The notes under the pieces were generated by a model that ran no database searches, was not told the origin of the DNA, and worked only from the letters and a program-made list of their open reading frames with translations. The translations under genes were made by a program, and so were the position numbers. Source: a candidate division TA06 bacterium 32_111 (GTDB lineage Bacteria > Hydrothermota > 32-111). From it: a DNA stretch of 64,000 bases. The stretch spans positions 62,001 through 126,000 of the forward strand of contig LGFX01000005.1 of NCBI GenBank assembly GCA_001508335.1, written 5' to 3'. Shown here in pieces: positions 35,541-45,266 of this stretch. Position 1 is the stretch's first letter; each line of letters begins with the position of its first letter.

Positions 35541-36089
35541 ATGGAAAAGAACAATTTAAACGATGAAATCTTGATAGAAAATTTTTTAAAGGGTGATGAG
35601 TCCAGTTTTAAGATAATTTTTGAAAGGTATTATGAGAAAGTGAACAGAATAGTTTACTCTTATACAAAAAATTATGACGATGCAAAAGATGTAACACAGG
35701 AAATATTTTTAAAAGTTTATGAAAGTTTAAAAAGTTTTAAGAAAAAATCTAAGTTCTCAACATGGATTTACAGGATAAGTGTCAACATGTCAATATCTTT
35801 CTTAAGGAAAAAGAGTAAGGAAAAAAATCTTTTTTCTATAGATGAAGTTGGAGATATTGAGGAAAGAGTTGAAGAGGATGAACCTTCATATGATAGAAAA
35901 CTTGCAGAAAAGATACTCTTTGAACTTCCTGAAAATCAGAGATTGGCTTTTATTCTCTCCCAGAAAGAGGGGAAAAGGTATAAAGAGATCGCTCAAATTC
36001 TGAATGTGTCTGAAAAGGCTGTAGAATCGTTAATTTATAGGGCGAGAGAGAATATAAAAAATTTTTTGGAGAAAAATAAAATTATGTGA
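35541..36089 (+). CDS. ECF-family RNA polymerase sigma factor
   Basis: 182 residues. Region 2 (about residues 10-85) includes YDDAKDVTQEIFLKVYESL and KFSTWIYRISVNMSISFLRK. Region 4 (about 120-175) carries RLAFILSQKEGKRYKEIAQILNVSEKAVESLIYRARENIK. There is no region 3, as expected for ECF sigmas, which direct RNA polymerase to envelope-stress promoters. The start follows a hairpin with only 6 nt between and no Shine-Dalgarno. The anti-sigma gene is 7 nt downstream. Confidence 0.93.
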   Translation: MEKNNLNDEILIENFLKGDESSFKIIFERYYEKVNRIVYSYTKNYDDAKDVTQEIFLKVYESLKSFKKKSKFSTWIYRISVNMSISFLRKKSKEKNLFSIDEVGDIEERVEEDEPSYDRKLAEKILFELPENQRLAFILSQKEGKRYKEIAQILNVSEKAVESLIYRARENIKNFLEKNKIM

Positions 36090-36096
36090 GGTTTTT

Positions 36097-36528
36097 ATGA
36101 AACATGTTGAAAAAATCTTACTATCGAAATATGTTGATAAAGAGATAGAGGATGAAAAAACAAAAAATGAGATCAAAAGACACTTAAATGTTTGCAACTA
36201 TTGTATGGATATTTACAATTCTTATATCAATATAAACTCTTTGATAAAAAATTATGATATAAAAAGTGATGAAAACCCATACCTTGCTTTCGTTCAAAAG
36301 AAGGTTAAACTTTCAAATTCAATGAAAACAAATTTCAGGTTCTCTTTATCATTTGGTATAACCCTTGCTTTAATATTTCTAATCTCATTTTCTTTAACAC
36401 TTTTTGCTACCAAAAGAAATGTTGACTTTACAAAAAGGGTTTCGACTAGTGTAGTTGACATGTCTTTTGACAACTTTTTCTCTGAGGATTACTCTTCTGT
36501 AGTCTCAACAGTAAATTTCGACAAATAA
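36097..36528 (+). CDS. Zinc-type (ZAS) anti-sigma factor, membrane-bound
   Basis: 143 residues. The N-terminal cytoplasmic part contains the H-x3-C-x2-C zinc motif (HLNVCNYC), the ASD signature of ZAS anti-sigma factors, which grip the ECF sigma. One membrane helix follows (about residues 84-107, FGITLALIFLISFSLTLFA), with a short periplasmic tail. It sits in the standard place after its sigma, with a GAGGT ribosome site. It likely releases the sigma on an envelope signal passed by the Spy-like proteins; that link is inferred from the operon. Confidence 0.88.
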   Translation: MKHVEKILLSKYVDKEIEDEKTKNEIKRHLNVCNYCMDIYNSYININSLIKNYDIKSDENPYLAFVQKKVKLSNSMKTNFRFSLSFGITLALIFLISFSLTLFATKRNVDFTKRVSTSVVDMSFDNFFSEDYSSVVSTVNFDK

Positions 36529-36623
36529 TCTCCTTAAATTTACCTCCAAACAAAAAGGTATGATAAAATAGAGTTTTTATTGATTTTTAAACCTTATGAC
36601 TTATCATATTATGTGGAGGTTCT

Positions 36624-39600
36624 ATGAAAAAATTATATATACTCTTAATCATTTTTATTTTATCGGTTTTAACTTTCGCTGAAAGAATTGAAATCCCAAT
36701 AGATGACAAAAACATTTTTGATGCTACCATTTTTGAATACAATGGAAGTTATTTTTACCATATACAGAAATCGTATCCTGTAATACCATCTTTAAAATTT
36801 AAAAGAGTTTTTGATAATGATATTGAAATCGATTCTGTTTATATGGTTAAGGAAAAGATAACCAAAATAAAAGTTTCAAATATTTTGGTAGGTGAAGATC
36901 CTTTACCAAAGGAATTTAAACCGACGGAAAGGTCAAAGCTCAAAAAGTTAAGCGAAAAATTCCCTACAAAAGATTATAAAATTTTCAAAACCTATTATAA
37001 AGGAAAGACCATCATTTCAGGTTATCTTTGTAACTATTTTTATGAGAATTGTGAAATTTTCAAGGTTACAGGTAAACTTGTTATAGAGTATAGAGAGAAA
37101 AATAAAAAGGTAGTTGAAGATTGCAAAGGTATAAAAAAATTTTTGATAATCACAGATGATAGTTTAAAAAGTTTCTGGAATGACTATGTAGATTTGAATA
37201 GAACCTTTTCTTTTGATATTAAAGGTGTTAACGAAATTTACTCGATATACCCTTCTATGACAAAGCCTCAGGCAATAAGAGAGTATATTAAATCTTTATA
37301 CCTAAGCGGGTCTCTTGAAGGTGTTTTACTTGGAGGGGATGTCTCTACAATTCCTCCCTTCTATGTTCAGCTAATTATAACACCACAGTTGAGTTCTTCA
37401 GAGCAAACTATTCCAACGGATAAATTTTTTGCATGTCTTGATAAAGATCCAAATTTTGTGAATGATACCTTTTTCGATGATGGAAGTGATATTGATGTAG
37501 GAATGGATATACTTCTCGGAAGAGTCCCTGTAAGAAATGGGGATGATATTTTGAATTTTATCCGGAAGGTAAAAAATTTCGAAAATGTTACCAACGATAC
37601 TCTTCTTTTTGTGGCATCCTATCTTGATGATAATACTGATGGAAGTCAGAATTGTGAAAATATAATCAAAAATGTTCCAATCTTCAATCCAACAGTTAAA
37701 CTCTATGAAAGATACAATAACCTTAGTTCATATACCTTAATTGAAAATATTAACAAAAGTCCATTTCTCATATCACATGATGGGCATGGGAACTATTCAG
37801 TTATCCAAACAGGCATAGATTACACCACGAGAGAGAACTTTGATACTTTGAAAAACTCAAAACCTGTTCTTTTCTATTCCATCTCATGTTTTTCTGCAGC
37901 GTACGATTATGATTGTGTTGCAAAACATTTTATCCTTTCTCCAAACGGGGGAGGATACTATATAGGTAACTCGAGGTATGGATGGTATACACCATATTTC
38001 TCCGGATTTGGAACAGGTGATCTTTACAACTACACATTTTTCAAAAAATTTTTCAACGAATCGAACAACCCTTCAGAGGTTTTAAGTAAAACCTTTTTAG
38101 AATTCATCGATGAGATAAAACTTAAAAACGATTGGAGATGGCAGTTCTTCACTCTAAACTATTTTGGTGATCCTTTACTTAACCTTAAAGTTAACAAAGA
38201 AAATAGCACTATCAAATTAGTTGAACCTGTATATAAAAATGGTTATCTTAACTTTTCTGTAAAAGTGAAGGATAGTTGTCTTGTTAAAATAGAAGGTAAC
38301 ACTTTTAGTATAGATACTCTTTTTTACAAAGATAAAAATGTATTTTGTTGCAAAATCGATGATTCCGACACAATAAAATTGTTTTTAAGGATTAACGAAA
38401 GTTTAACTCTGGATACATTTATACTTCCTAAAGAATCAACCCAAAAATCTGTCTACATCTCCGACTACAATTTCACTCTTTTGAACGACACTTTAATTTT
38501 AAACCTATCATTAAAAACAGATTCCTCTGATTTTTATAACATAAAGGTGAATGGAATTTTAGATACTTTACTTTTACTTGAAAATGATACTATTTTTTAT
38601 CTGGAAAGTGATACAACCATAAAGTTCAAATTCATCAAAGAGAGTGAACTTGATAATATCTCATCCGTTCCTTTAGTTTTAAATGATAACATTGTTTATC
38701 TACAATACGGTAAGAATCTTTACAGGAATCTGAATGTTTCTGTTATGCCTGAAAAACAACATTACGATTATGGAGATCTTGTAAAATTGAATATAACAGC
38801 TAAAAATTTACTTTCTGATACATTACAACTTCTTTTCAATAGTAAAAGTTATCCTTTGATAAAGGGCGATAACACTATTTTAGATAGTTTTCTTTTAACA
38901 GGTCAGGGTAGTGTAGAAAGTTTAAAGTTAGAGGTTCTTTCAGATCTTGAAAGAGTTGATTTCGTTTATCTATTGAACATAAATGAAAACCTTTCTTTCC
39001 AGAATTTTGATAATTCCCCAACTTTAAAGATAGATTCATCAACCGCATTTTTCCACCTTTCAACTGTAAGAAGTGTGTCTGGCTCCTATTCCTTATTTTC
39101 AGGTTATAAAAGTTCCGAAACCTATCCACCAAACTATCTTACCTCATTTTACTCCGATACTTTTGTTTTTGACACTACATCCATATTTGGCTTTTCCGCT
39201 TTCGTTGATATTGAGCCAGGTATGGATTACTTTGTCGTTAGGATTTTATCAGATTCTTTAAAGGTCCCTATCATCACACTATCCGATAGGTTGACAGATT
39301 TTAAAAGTTACATTTTCAACGGTTCAAATTACAGGATTCTTCAAGGTAAAAAATCTTTGTTACAATTTTCCTTTTATTCTGAAGATGATAATGTTCAATA
39401 CAAAGGTGTTTATATAGATGATTTGGTTTTACCGGGCGATATTGTTAACAACTCTGGTTTTTGTGTAAAAGATATAAACAAGGAGCAAAAATTTGAAGTT
39501 TCCTATAATAATGGAACAATTTTGATAAGTTCACCTTTCGATGAATACACTTTGAAGGTTTATGATATCTCCGGGAAACTCATTTTTAAAAATGATTTCA

Positions 39601-39707
39601 AGAGAAACAAAAACATTTTAAAATTCAGCAATCCTTCAGGAATATATTTTATTAAGGTTGAAAGTAAAGAGAAGATTTTAAAGGGAAAAATTTTGATTTT
39701 GAAATGA
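36624..39707 (+). CDS. Gingipain-type cysteine protease (peptidase C25) with type IX sorting domain
   Basis: 1027 residues with a signal peptide (LYILLIIFILSVLTFA). A propeptide of about 200 residues precedes the C25 catalytic domain. The catalytic pair is visible: His385 or His388 in ISHDGHGNY and Cys422 in YSISCFSAAYD; TIPTDKFF and GRVPVR are also typical. Several beta-sandwich domains and a C-terminal sorting domain (LKVYDISGKLIF, FSNPSGIYFIKV) complete it. C25 proteases are exported by the type IX system and act outside the cell. The gene lies 95 bp after the anti-sigma gene with its own GGAGGT site; control by that sigma factor is possible but not shown. Confidence 0.9.
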   Translation: MKKLYILLIIFILSVLTFAERIEIPIDDKNIFDATIFEYNGSYFYHIQKSYPVIPSLKFKRVFDNDIEIDSVYMVKEKITKIKVSNILVGEDPLPKEFKPTERSKLKKLSEKFPTKDYKIFKTYYKGKTIISGYLCNYFYENCEIFKVTGKLVIEYREKNKKVVEDCKGIKKFLIITDDSLKSFWNDYVDLNRTFSFDIKGVNEIYSIYPSMTKPQAIREYIKSLYLSGSLEGVLLGGDVSTIPPFYVQLIITPQLSSSEQTIPTDKFFACLDKDPNFVNDTFFDDGSDIDVGMDILLGRVPVRNGDDILNFIRKVKNFENVTNDTLLFVASYLDDNTDGSQNCENIIKNVPIFNPTVKLYERYNNLSSYTLIENINKSPFLISHDGHGNYSVIQTGIDYTTRENFDTLKNSKPVLFYSISCFSAAYDYDCVAKHFILSPNGGGYYIGNSRYGWYTPYFSGFGTGDLYNYTFFKKFFNESNNPSEVLSKTFLEFIDEIKLKNDWRWQFFTLNYFGDPLLNLKVNKENSTIKLVEPVYKNGYLNFSVKVKDSCLVKIEGNTFSIDTLFYKDKNVFCCKIDDSDTIKLFLRINESLTLDTFILPKESTQKSVYISDYNFTLLNDTLILNLSLKTDSSDFYNIKVNGILDTLLLLENDTIFYLESDTTIKFKFIKESELDNISSVPLVLNDNIVYLQYGKNLYRNLNVSVMPEKQHYDYGDLVKLNITAKNLLSDTLQLLFNSKSYPLIKGDNTILDSFLLTGQGSVESLKLEVLSDLERVDFVYLLNINENLSFQNFDNSPTLKIDSSTAFFHLSTVRSVSGSYSLFSGYKSSETYPPNYLTSFYSDTFVFDTTSIFGFSAFVDIEPGMDYFVVRILSDSLKVPIITLSDRLTDFKSYIFNGSNYRILQGKKSLLQFSFYSEDDNVQYKGVYIDDLVLPGDIVNNSGFCVKDINKEQKFEVSYNNGTILISSPFDEYTLKVYDISGKLIFKNDFKRNKNILKFSNPSGIYFIKVESKEKILKGKILILK

Positions 39708-40913
39708 TCAAAGTTTTCTCAATTTTAAAGATAAGAAAAATGAGAAGAGTGAAACTATAAAGGAAAGCAAGAAAGCGAAGTTGAAAGATAATCTATCTAT
39801 TATTATTCCATTTACTACAGGGAAAAGGTATATTGGAGAAAGTAGAGTGTTGTAAAAACCTATGTATGTTTCCCTTTTTCCGGAAGGTGAAATTGAGAGA
39901 AGAAACGAGGGACTTGCTACCTGAACACCAGAATAGAATATTCCATTCAAGAAGAAAAGTAAAAATATGAGGGAATGGTTTTTTGAAGAGAGGTAAGCTA
40001 TAAGAGGGATTATAGCTCCAACAGTCGAACTTATAACAAAAAGATGTTTCAAAGATTTTTTCTTCTGTATGTAATCCCATAAAAAGTTTGAAAATAAAAG
40101 TCCAGCCATCCTTAAAGAGATGAGTATACCTGTTAGTTCAACTTTCAAATTTAAAACTTTAACAACATAAACCATGAAAAATGGCTCAAGTGCTAAAGAG
40201 ATACCAGTTAGTATTCTAAGTGAGAAGAGGGTTGTGAACCTTTTGTCTTTTAATACAGTTGAAAATCCAGTTTTTAAAAATTCTAAAAAATTTCTATTAA
40301 CTTTTCTTTCGATGTCATCAGGCTCATCAACAAGGCAGAATAAGTATAGAGCGACACCTACAAATATTGATGCGATAAAGTAAAGTAAAGAGAAGTTTAT
40401 TGGAAAATTGTACTTTGAAAAAATAAATTTTATAAGTATTCCACCAAGTATAGATAAAAATCCACCGAAAGCGATCCTTAAGCCCCAAAATAGATGTTGT
40501 TTTGTAGAGGGTATTGTTCTTCCAACTATATCCATGAAAGGTAATCCGGCTATACCTCCTGAAATATGATAAACCAGCATCAAAAAAAGAAATAATGGTA
40601 AAACGTTTGATGGATTTTTAAATATTATAAAACCTAAAAAGAGTATAGTTAAAAATCTTATATATGCTGTTGTTTCGTACAGAAATTTTTTTCTCTTTTT
40701 ACCCTCAAGGAAATATGCTGTGAAAAGTTGTGGTAATGGCCATAAAAAATTGTACAAGGATGAACCGAAACCTATAAGGATAGATGATTTCGTAATTGAC
40801 GAAAGGTATAGAGGTAAAACCGTTGATGAACCTGTTATAGCATCAACAAGGTTCATAAGTATTCCGTTTACAACCCCAAGAAAAAAATTCTTTTTATACC
40901 TTTTTTCTTCCAT
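39708..40913 (-). CDS. Major facilitator superfamily transporter
   Basis: 401 residues, twelve hydrophobic helices. Typical MFS pieces are GRTIPSTKQHLFWGLRIAFGG and LTGISLALEPFFMVYVV at the start of the second half. A short charged loop (DEPDDIERKVNRNF) separates the halves. The substrate is unknown. The 3' end abuts the gingipain gene on the other strand. A promoter with -10 ATG-side gap of 10 nt (TTGACT 40951-40946, TAACAT 40929-40924) and no ribosome site suggests another leaderless message. Confidence 0.84.
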   Translation of the reverse strand: MEEKRYKKNFFLGVVNGILMNLVDAITGSSTVLPLYLSSITKSSILIGFGSSLYNFLWPLPQLFTAYFLEGKKRKKFLYETTAYIRFLTILFLGFIIFKNPSNVLPLFLFLMLVYHISGGIAGLPFMDIVGRTIPSTKQHLFWGLRIAFGGFLSILGGILIKFIFSKYNFPINFSLLYFIASIFVGVALYLFCLVDEPDDIERKVNRNFLEFLKTGFSTVLKDKRFTTLFSLRILTGISLALEPFFMVYVVKVLNLKVELTGILISLRMAGLLFSNFLWDYIQKKKSLKHLFVISSTVGAIIPLIAYLSSKNHSLIFLLFFLNGIFYSGVQVASPSFLLSISPSGKRETYIGFYNTLLSPIYLFPVVNGIIIDRLSFNFAFLLSFIVSLFSFFLSLKLRKL

Positions 40914-40955
40914 AATGTTTTATATGTTAACAGGTTGGAATTTAAAGTCAATAAA

Positions 40956-43754
40956 TTAAAATAGGGAAAGGGTTAGACCAAAATTTGGTTTTTTGATGAT
41001 ATGATCGTAAGAAAGAAAAATTCCAGGTGCAACCGTTCCGAGTGCAAAGAGATCGGAAACTAAATTTATTGAAAATTTAGAGTGTGACAATCTCAAGTTT
41101 GTGTCTATAGAATAACCTTCTGAATGATTAAAAGATATAGTCAAAAATGAAAATTTTATAGGTGAAGAGATAAAAATGTTTATAGGTATACCTCTGTTAA
41201 TATTTACAAGAGTGTATAGAAAACCTAATTTAACTATGTTTAGATTTTTCGAAGAGAATGAAGTTAGGTTTGCTTCATCGAAATAGGTGTATTTTAGTTT
41301 TGCTTTTTCCAAGAACATTTTACCATAAAGTGATGGTCTTAAAACCTCAACGGAATCGTTTTCAGTTAAAAATGTTTCAAAAATACCAAAAAATGCTAAT
41401 CTCCAGTTTGGAGATTTAAAGATCTGAATCTTTAAATCGAGCCCCTTATCAAAAAAAGAATCGTTCAATATTTTTGAAAAATAAAGGTTGGTGTTAAATT
41501 TTAAACCTTCTGAAGGGATAATGCTTCTTGTGGAACTTTCACTTTTTGAAAAATAGAGGTCTAAATAGAAACCACCTTTCTTTAGCGAGTCATTCTTTAA
41601 AATTGAGAAAGAAGGGGAGAGTGAGATGGTCCTTTTGAATTTTAAATCGTTGAAAATCATTCCACCTGAGAGGGAATAATTTTCTGGGAGATATTTTTTT
41701 ATACCTAAATTTTTGCCTTCGTTAAGAATATCATAAGAGAAAAATATATCATTTTTAAGTTGTGAAAGGGTGATCTGTGAAGAATTGTAATACTGGATAC
41801 TGTTCGAAAAATCTTTTACATTGTGGGTGAATGAAAATATGCCATAAGTTATAAAAGAGAGTGATTGTGATATATCAGAATTCACATTGAAAAATGGAAA
41901 TAGAAAAAGGTAATCTTCAATTTCAACTGAATCGTTGAAAAGTGGTAAGAAAAGAGGTAAGAAAAAATATGTTCCGGGACCTGAAAACTCTGGGAGTATA
42001 TATCTTTTACTTTTGATGGAATAGGATGTTTCCTTCGAAATTGGAACATAATTTTTATATTCAACTTTTTGTAGATTATAATTTTTATCCTCAAAATTTT
42101 CCAATTTCCCTTTAAAAATCTTATCTCCATCCTTTGTCAGATCCTGAAAATATAAGGTATTGTTCACTTCATCTATATCGTAGTTTGAAATATTGTATAA
42201 AGTTCTGAAACGAGGATAAATTCTGTTTGAATCAAGGTTAAAATAGAACAATGTGTTCAACCCATCTCTATCCGAAAGAAAATAGAAACCATCATCTTTT
42301 TCACTCCATAAAGGCAAAAAATCTGTAGCTCTATCTGTCGTTAAGAATCTTTCAAATCTTTTTTCAACATCGAAAAACATTATATCGGTATAACCACCCT
42401 CCCTATAAACTGAAAGTAAAAGATCCTTGCCATTTTTCGTTGTAAGTGAATAGAATCTATAATTTGAAGGGAATTCTATCGAGTCTTTCACCTTCTCCTC
42501 TTTCAACGAATAAATTATAAGTAAATTTTTATCAGTTTTGTTTCTTATAAAAAATAGAGTATCCCCATAAGTTTCAGGTGAGAAACCTCTTAAAGTGTGT
42601 GGGAGTTTTTTGATATTTTTTGTTTTGAAATCGAAGGTGTAGATGGAAAAAAAGTATGAAACATTATCATATATATCGAGCATATCAAAAATTATGAAAT
42701 CATCCGTAACTTTAAATTTTGTAGTATAGGATAGGGTGAAGAGTTCTTTCTTTTTTTTGTTAGAATATTCTACCATTCTACTTCTTTTATGATAATAGGA
42801 TTCGATGAAATAGAGTTTACCTTTATGAAATGCAGGAAGAGAACTTTCATTATCATCTTCAAATATTTTTTCTCTTTCACTGATAGTGTAATTTTCCCTT
42901 AATTTTTTCGTTTTCTTTTCTACGTCCTGGTAAACAAGTTTAAGAAGCGTTGAAGGTAAATAGGAATTTTTTATAAGGAAAAATATGTCGGGGAATAATA
43001 TGTGAAATGGTAAACATGTAAATGGATCTATCTGAGTTATGTAGGATAGATCTTTTTTCGAAATCTCTTCCATTTTATCAAAAATGTATGGTCCGTAGAT
43101 GTAAGGTAACATCCCGTAAGGGTACTCTGTATCGAAATAGGATATAGCCCTATCGAGAGGTGGTTTTCTACTTTCAAGAAAAAAGGTTCTTAAAATCGCT
43201 TCGAAGTAAGTATCTTTTAATCTTCCACTTTTAACTGTTGATTCGTTGTAAACTGTGTAACCTTCAAGAAAATACATAGGCTGAGCTACCGATGGGAGAT
43301 ACAAACAGGAATTTTGCATTTTACTCAAAAATTTTGGGTTTGTTTTGGTAAGATGGAAAGTGTGGGTCAACTCATGCAGTAGAACATACTCCACCCAATT
43401 TTCATGTTTTGCAATAAAGGTTGGGTCTGGATTTGCAAGGTAAATGTTTACGGTTGGATTTAAAATCGGCGTTGAAAATCCGTTAGGGAGATCCGACTGA
43501 TCTGTTATTAAAAGGTTTATCCTGTTTGGAGGTTCACATTTCATTATTTTTTTCAAGGTATCATAGACACCTTCGCTTATCTTTACTATATTTTTGATTT
43601 CGTTAGATAAGTCTTTTTTATATATGAAGTTGAAGTGCTTTGAGGAAGTTATGTAGGTGTTTGTCATGTCTGTGAAAACTCTCAGGTTCAATGTTTGGGA
43701 TGATGTGACCAATGCAAAAAAAAGCAAAGATAAAACGAATATTTTTCTTATCAT
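40956..43754 (-). CDS. Secreted HELTH zinc metalloprotease with beta-propeller and likely outer-membrane domain
   Basis: 932 residues with a signal peptide (FVLSLLFFALVTSSQ). The zincin motif HELTH (His127, Glu128, His131) lies in an N-terminal peptidase-MA-like domain; FLEGYTVYNES near residue 165 can supply the third ligand. Residues about 310-600 have TolB-like propeller strands (LFFIRNKTDKN, FYFLSDRDGLNTLFYF). The last third alternates strand and turn, like an outer-membrane barrel, and ends in Leu-Ser-Leu-Phe with a terminal aromatic. The protein overlaps the sirtuin gene (ATGA), which is an unusual partner. Confidence 0.75.
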   Translation of the reverse strand: MIRKIFVLSLLFFALVTSSQTLNLRVFTDMTNTYITSSKHFNFIYKKDLSNEIKNIVKISEGVYDTLKKIMKCEPPNRINLLITDQSDLPNGFSTPILNPTVNIYLANPDPTFIAKHENWVEYVLLHELTHTFHLTKTNPKFLSKMQNSCLYLPSVAQPMYFLEGYTVYNESTVKSGRLKDTYFEAILRTFFLESRKPPLDRAISYFDTEYPYGMLPYIYGPYIFDKMEEISKKDLSYITQIDPFTCLPFHILFPDIFFLIKNSYLPSTLLKLVYQDVEKKTKKLRENYTISEREKIFEDDNESSLPAFHKGKLYFIESYYHKRSRMVEYSNKKKKELFTLSYTTKFKVTDDFIIFDMLDIYDNVSYFFSIYTFDFKTKNIKKLPHTLRGFSPETYGDTLFFIRNKTDKNLLIIYSLKEEKVKDSIEFPSNYRFYSLTTKNGKDLLLSVYREGGYTDIMFFDVEKRFERFLTTDRATDFLPLWSEKDDGFYFLSDRDGLNTLFYFNLDSNRIYPRFRTLYNISNYDIDEVNNTLYFQDLTKDGDKIFKGKLENFEDKNYNLQKVEYKNYVPISKETSYSIKSKRYILPEFSGPGTYFFLPLFLPLFNDSVEIEDYLFLFPFFNVNSDISQSLSFITYGIFSFTHNVKDFSNSIQYYNSSQITLSQLKNDIFFSYDILNEGKNLGIKKYLPENYSLSGGMIFNDLKFKRTISLSPSFSILKNDSLKKGGFYLDLYFSKSESSTRSIIPSEGLKFNTNLYFSKILNDSFFDKGLDLKIQIFKSPNWRLAFFGIFETFLTENDSVEVLRPSLYGKMFLEKAKLKYTYFDEANLTSFSSKNLNIVKLGFLYTLVNINRGIPINIFISSPIKFSFLTISFNHSEGYSIDTNLRLSHSKFSINLVSDLFALGTVAPGIFLSYDHIIKKPNFGLTLSLF

Positions 43755-44455
43755 AAAACCTCTATCTCTGACAAAAATTTTTCAACTTCAATTGAAGCGT
43801 TTCCTTCGATAAAAAGATCTATGTCTTCGTTATAGATTCTTTCTTTATTTATAAATACCGTTTTCGCTTTGAAACTTTTTGCTATCGAAACAAAAGCTGC
43901 TGCTGGATAAACCTGCCCGCTTGTTCCTATTCCAATAAAAAGTTTCGTTTTTGAAAGAAGTTCATATATCTGGTTTAAAAAGTAAGGTATCTCTCCAAAC
44001 CATACGACATCAGGTCTTAGTATATTTCCACATTCCTTACATTTTGGTATTCCTTCTATATCCTCAAGATGCTCCTCAAAATAGTTGCATCCTGTGCATC
44101 TTATTCTTGTTAAGGAACCATGCATATGTATGACATTTGTGGAACCAGCCCTTTCATGTAGGTTATCAACATTCTGGGTTATCAGATAGGTTTTTGGGTG
44201 TTTTTTTTGAAAATTAGCCAATGAAAGGTGAGCTCTGTTGGGAGAAACATCTTTTAACTCTTTTCTCCTTTTAGAGTAAAACTCCCATACGAGTTCTGGA
44301 TTCTTCTGAAACGCTTCCGGTGTAGCAACATCCTCTATTCTGTATCTGTCCCATAGCCCCCCTGAATCCCTAAAAGTTGAGAGCCCACTTTCAGCACTTA
44401 TTCCTGCACCTGTTAAAATGAAAACGGTATCATTTCTTCCTATTGAAAATTTCAT
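43751..44455 (-). CDS. Sirtuin NAD+-dependent protein deacylase
   Basis: 234 residues. The NAD-binding motif GAGISAESGLSTFRD, TQNVDNLHERAGS, the catalytic His112 in HMHGS and a zinc site (Cys120, 123, 139, 142) are all intact. It removes acetyl or other acyl groups from protein lysines in the cytoplasm. A promoter (TTGACA 44492-44487, TATTAT 44469-44464) overlaps the start of the divergent nitrilase gene. It is coupled to the metalloprotease gene downstream. Confidence 0.94.
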   Translation of the reverse strand: MKFSIGRNDTVFILTGAGISAESGLSTFRDSGGLWDRYRIEDVATPEAFQKNPELVWEFYSKRRKELKDVSPNRAHLSLANFQKKHPKTYLITQNVDNLHERAGSTNVIHMHGSLTRIRCTGCNYFEEHLEDIEGIPKCKECGNILRPDVVWFGEIPYFLNQIYELLSKTKLFIGIGTSGQVYPAAAFVSIAKSFKAKTVFINKERIYNEDIDLFIEGNASIEVEKFLSEIEVL

Positions 44456-44463
44456 ACCTTACT

Positions 44464-44492
44464 ATAATATAAATTGTATGAGTAGATGTCAA
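44464..44492 (-). promoter_or_regulatory. Sirtuin promoter embedded in the nitrilase start
   Basis: Minus strand TTGACA (44492-44487), 17-bp spacer, TATTAT (44469-44464), 8 nt to the ATG. The -35 box falls within the first codons of the divergent nitrilase gene, whose ATG is only 23 bp from the sirtuin ATG. Confidence 0.65.
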
Positions 44493-45266
44493 TATAGGGT
44501 TGGTTTTTCACAGATAAAAATACATCACAAAGATGTTGAAAAAAACATTGAAAAGATTGAAAGGATAACAAAGGAAAAGATGTTTGATCTTCTTGTTTTT
44601 CCTGAACTTTCAACAACAGGTTACCATTTTGAGAAGAGAAAGGATCTGAAAAAGATATCTTTACAAAAGGATGATGAAATTTTTGATTCACTCGAAAAGT
44701 TGTGCAGGGATGAATGTAAAAGTGTGGTATTTGGTTTTTCCGAAAAAGATGGAGAAAACGTTTACAATTCAGCAATGATGATTACATTTGAAGGTAAAAG
44801 GTATGTATATAGGAAGACACATCTATTCTTCAAAGAGAAAAAACTTTTTGATAAGGGTGATTCAGGTTTTTTTGTTGTAAAGTTAAAAGATATAAATGTT
44901 GGTATGATGATATGTTTCGATTGGATATTCCCAGAAGCAGCAAGAACACTTGCTTTAAAAGGTGCTCAACTTATAGCACATCCATCAAACCTTGTAATGC
45001 CATATTGTCAGAATGCTATGATAACAAGGTCTCTTGAAAATAGAATCTTTTCGATAACATCAAATAGAATCGGAAGAGAAGGGGATTATAATTTTACAGG
45101 TAAAAGTCAGATAGTTTCTTCTGATGGTAGAATAATCCATAGAGCGAAAAGTTCAACTGAAGAAGTTTTTATAACATATGTTGATTTAAAAAAAGCAAAA
45201 AACAAAAAGATAAATGATAGGAATGATCTTTTTAAAGACAGGAGGAATGAATTTTATGTCTGTTAA
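44478..45266 (+). CDS. Nitrilase-superfamily carbon-nitrogen hydrolase
   Basis: 262 residues from the ATG at 44478; the frame upstream runs into the sirtuin gene. The catalytic triad is complete: Glu43 in FPELSTTGY, Lys113 in YRKTHLF, Cys146 in MICFDWIFPEAAR. Family members hydrolyse amides such as omega-amides, carbamoyl-putrescine or deaminated glutathione; the substrate is not clear. No Shine-Dalgarno precedes the ATG. The 3' end overlaps the thioesterase gene by 11 nt. Confidence 0.9.
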   Translation: MSRCQYRVGFSQIKIHHKDVEKNIEKIERITKEKMFDLLVFPELSTTGYHFEKRKDLKKISLQKDDEIFDSLEKLCRDECKSVVFGFSEKDGENVYNSAMMITFEGKRYVYRKTHLFFKEKKLFDKGDSGFFVVKLKDINVGMMICFDWIFPEAARTLALKGAQLIAHPSNLVMPYCQNAMITRSLENRIFSITSNRIGREGDYNFTGKSQIVSSDGRIIHRAKSSTEEVFITYVDLKKAKNKKINDRNDLFKDRRNEFYVC

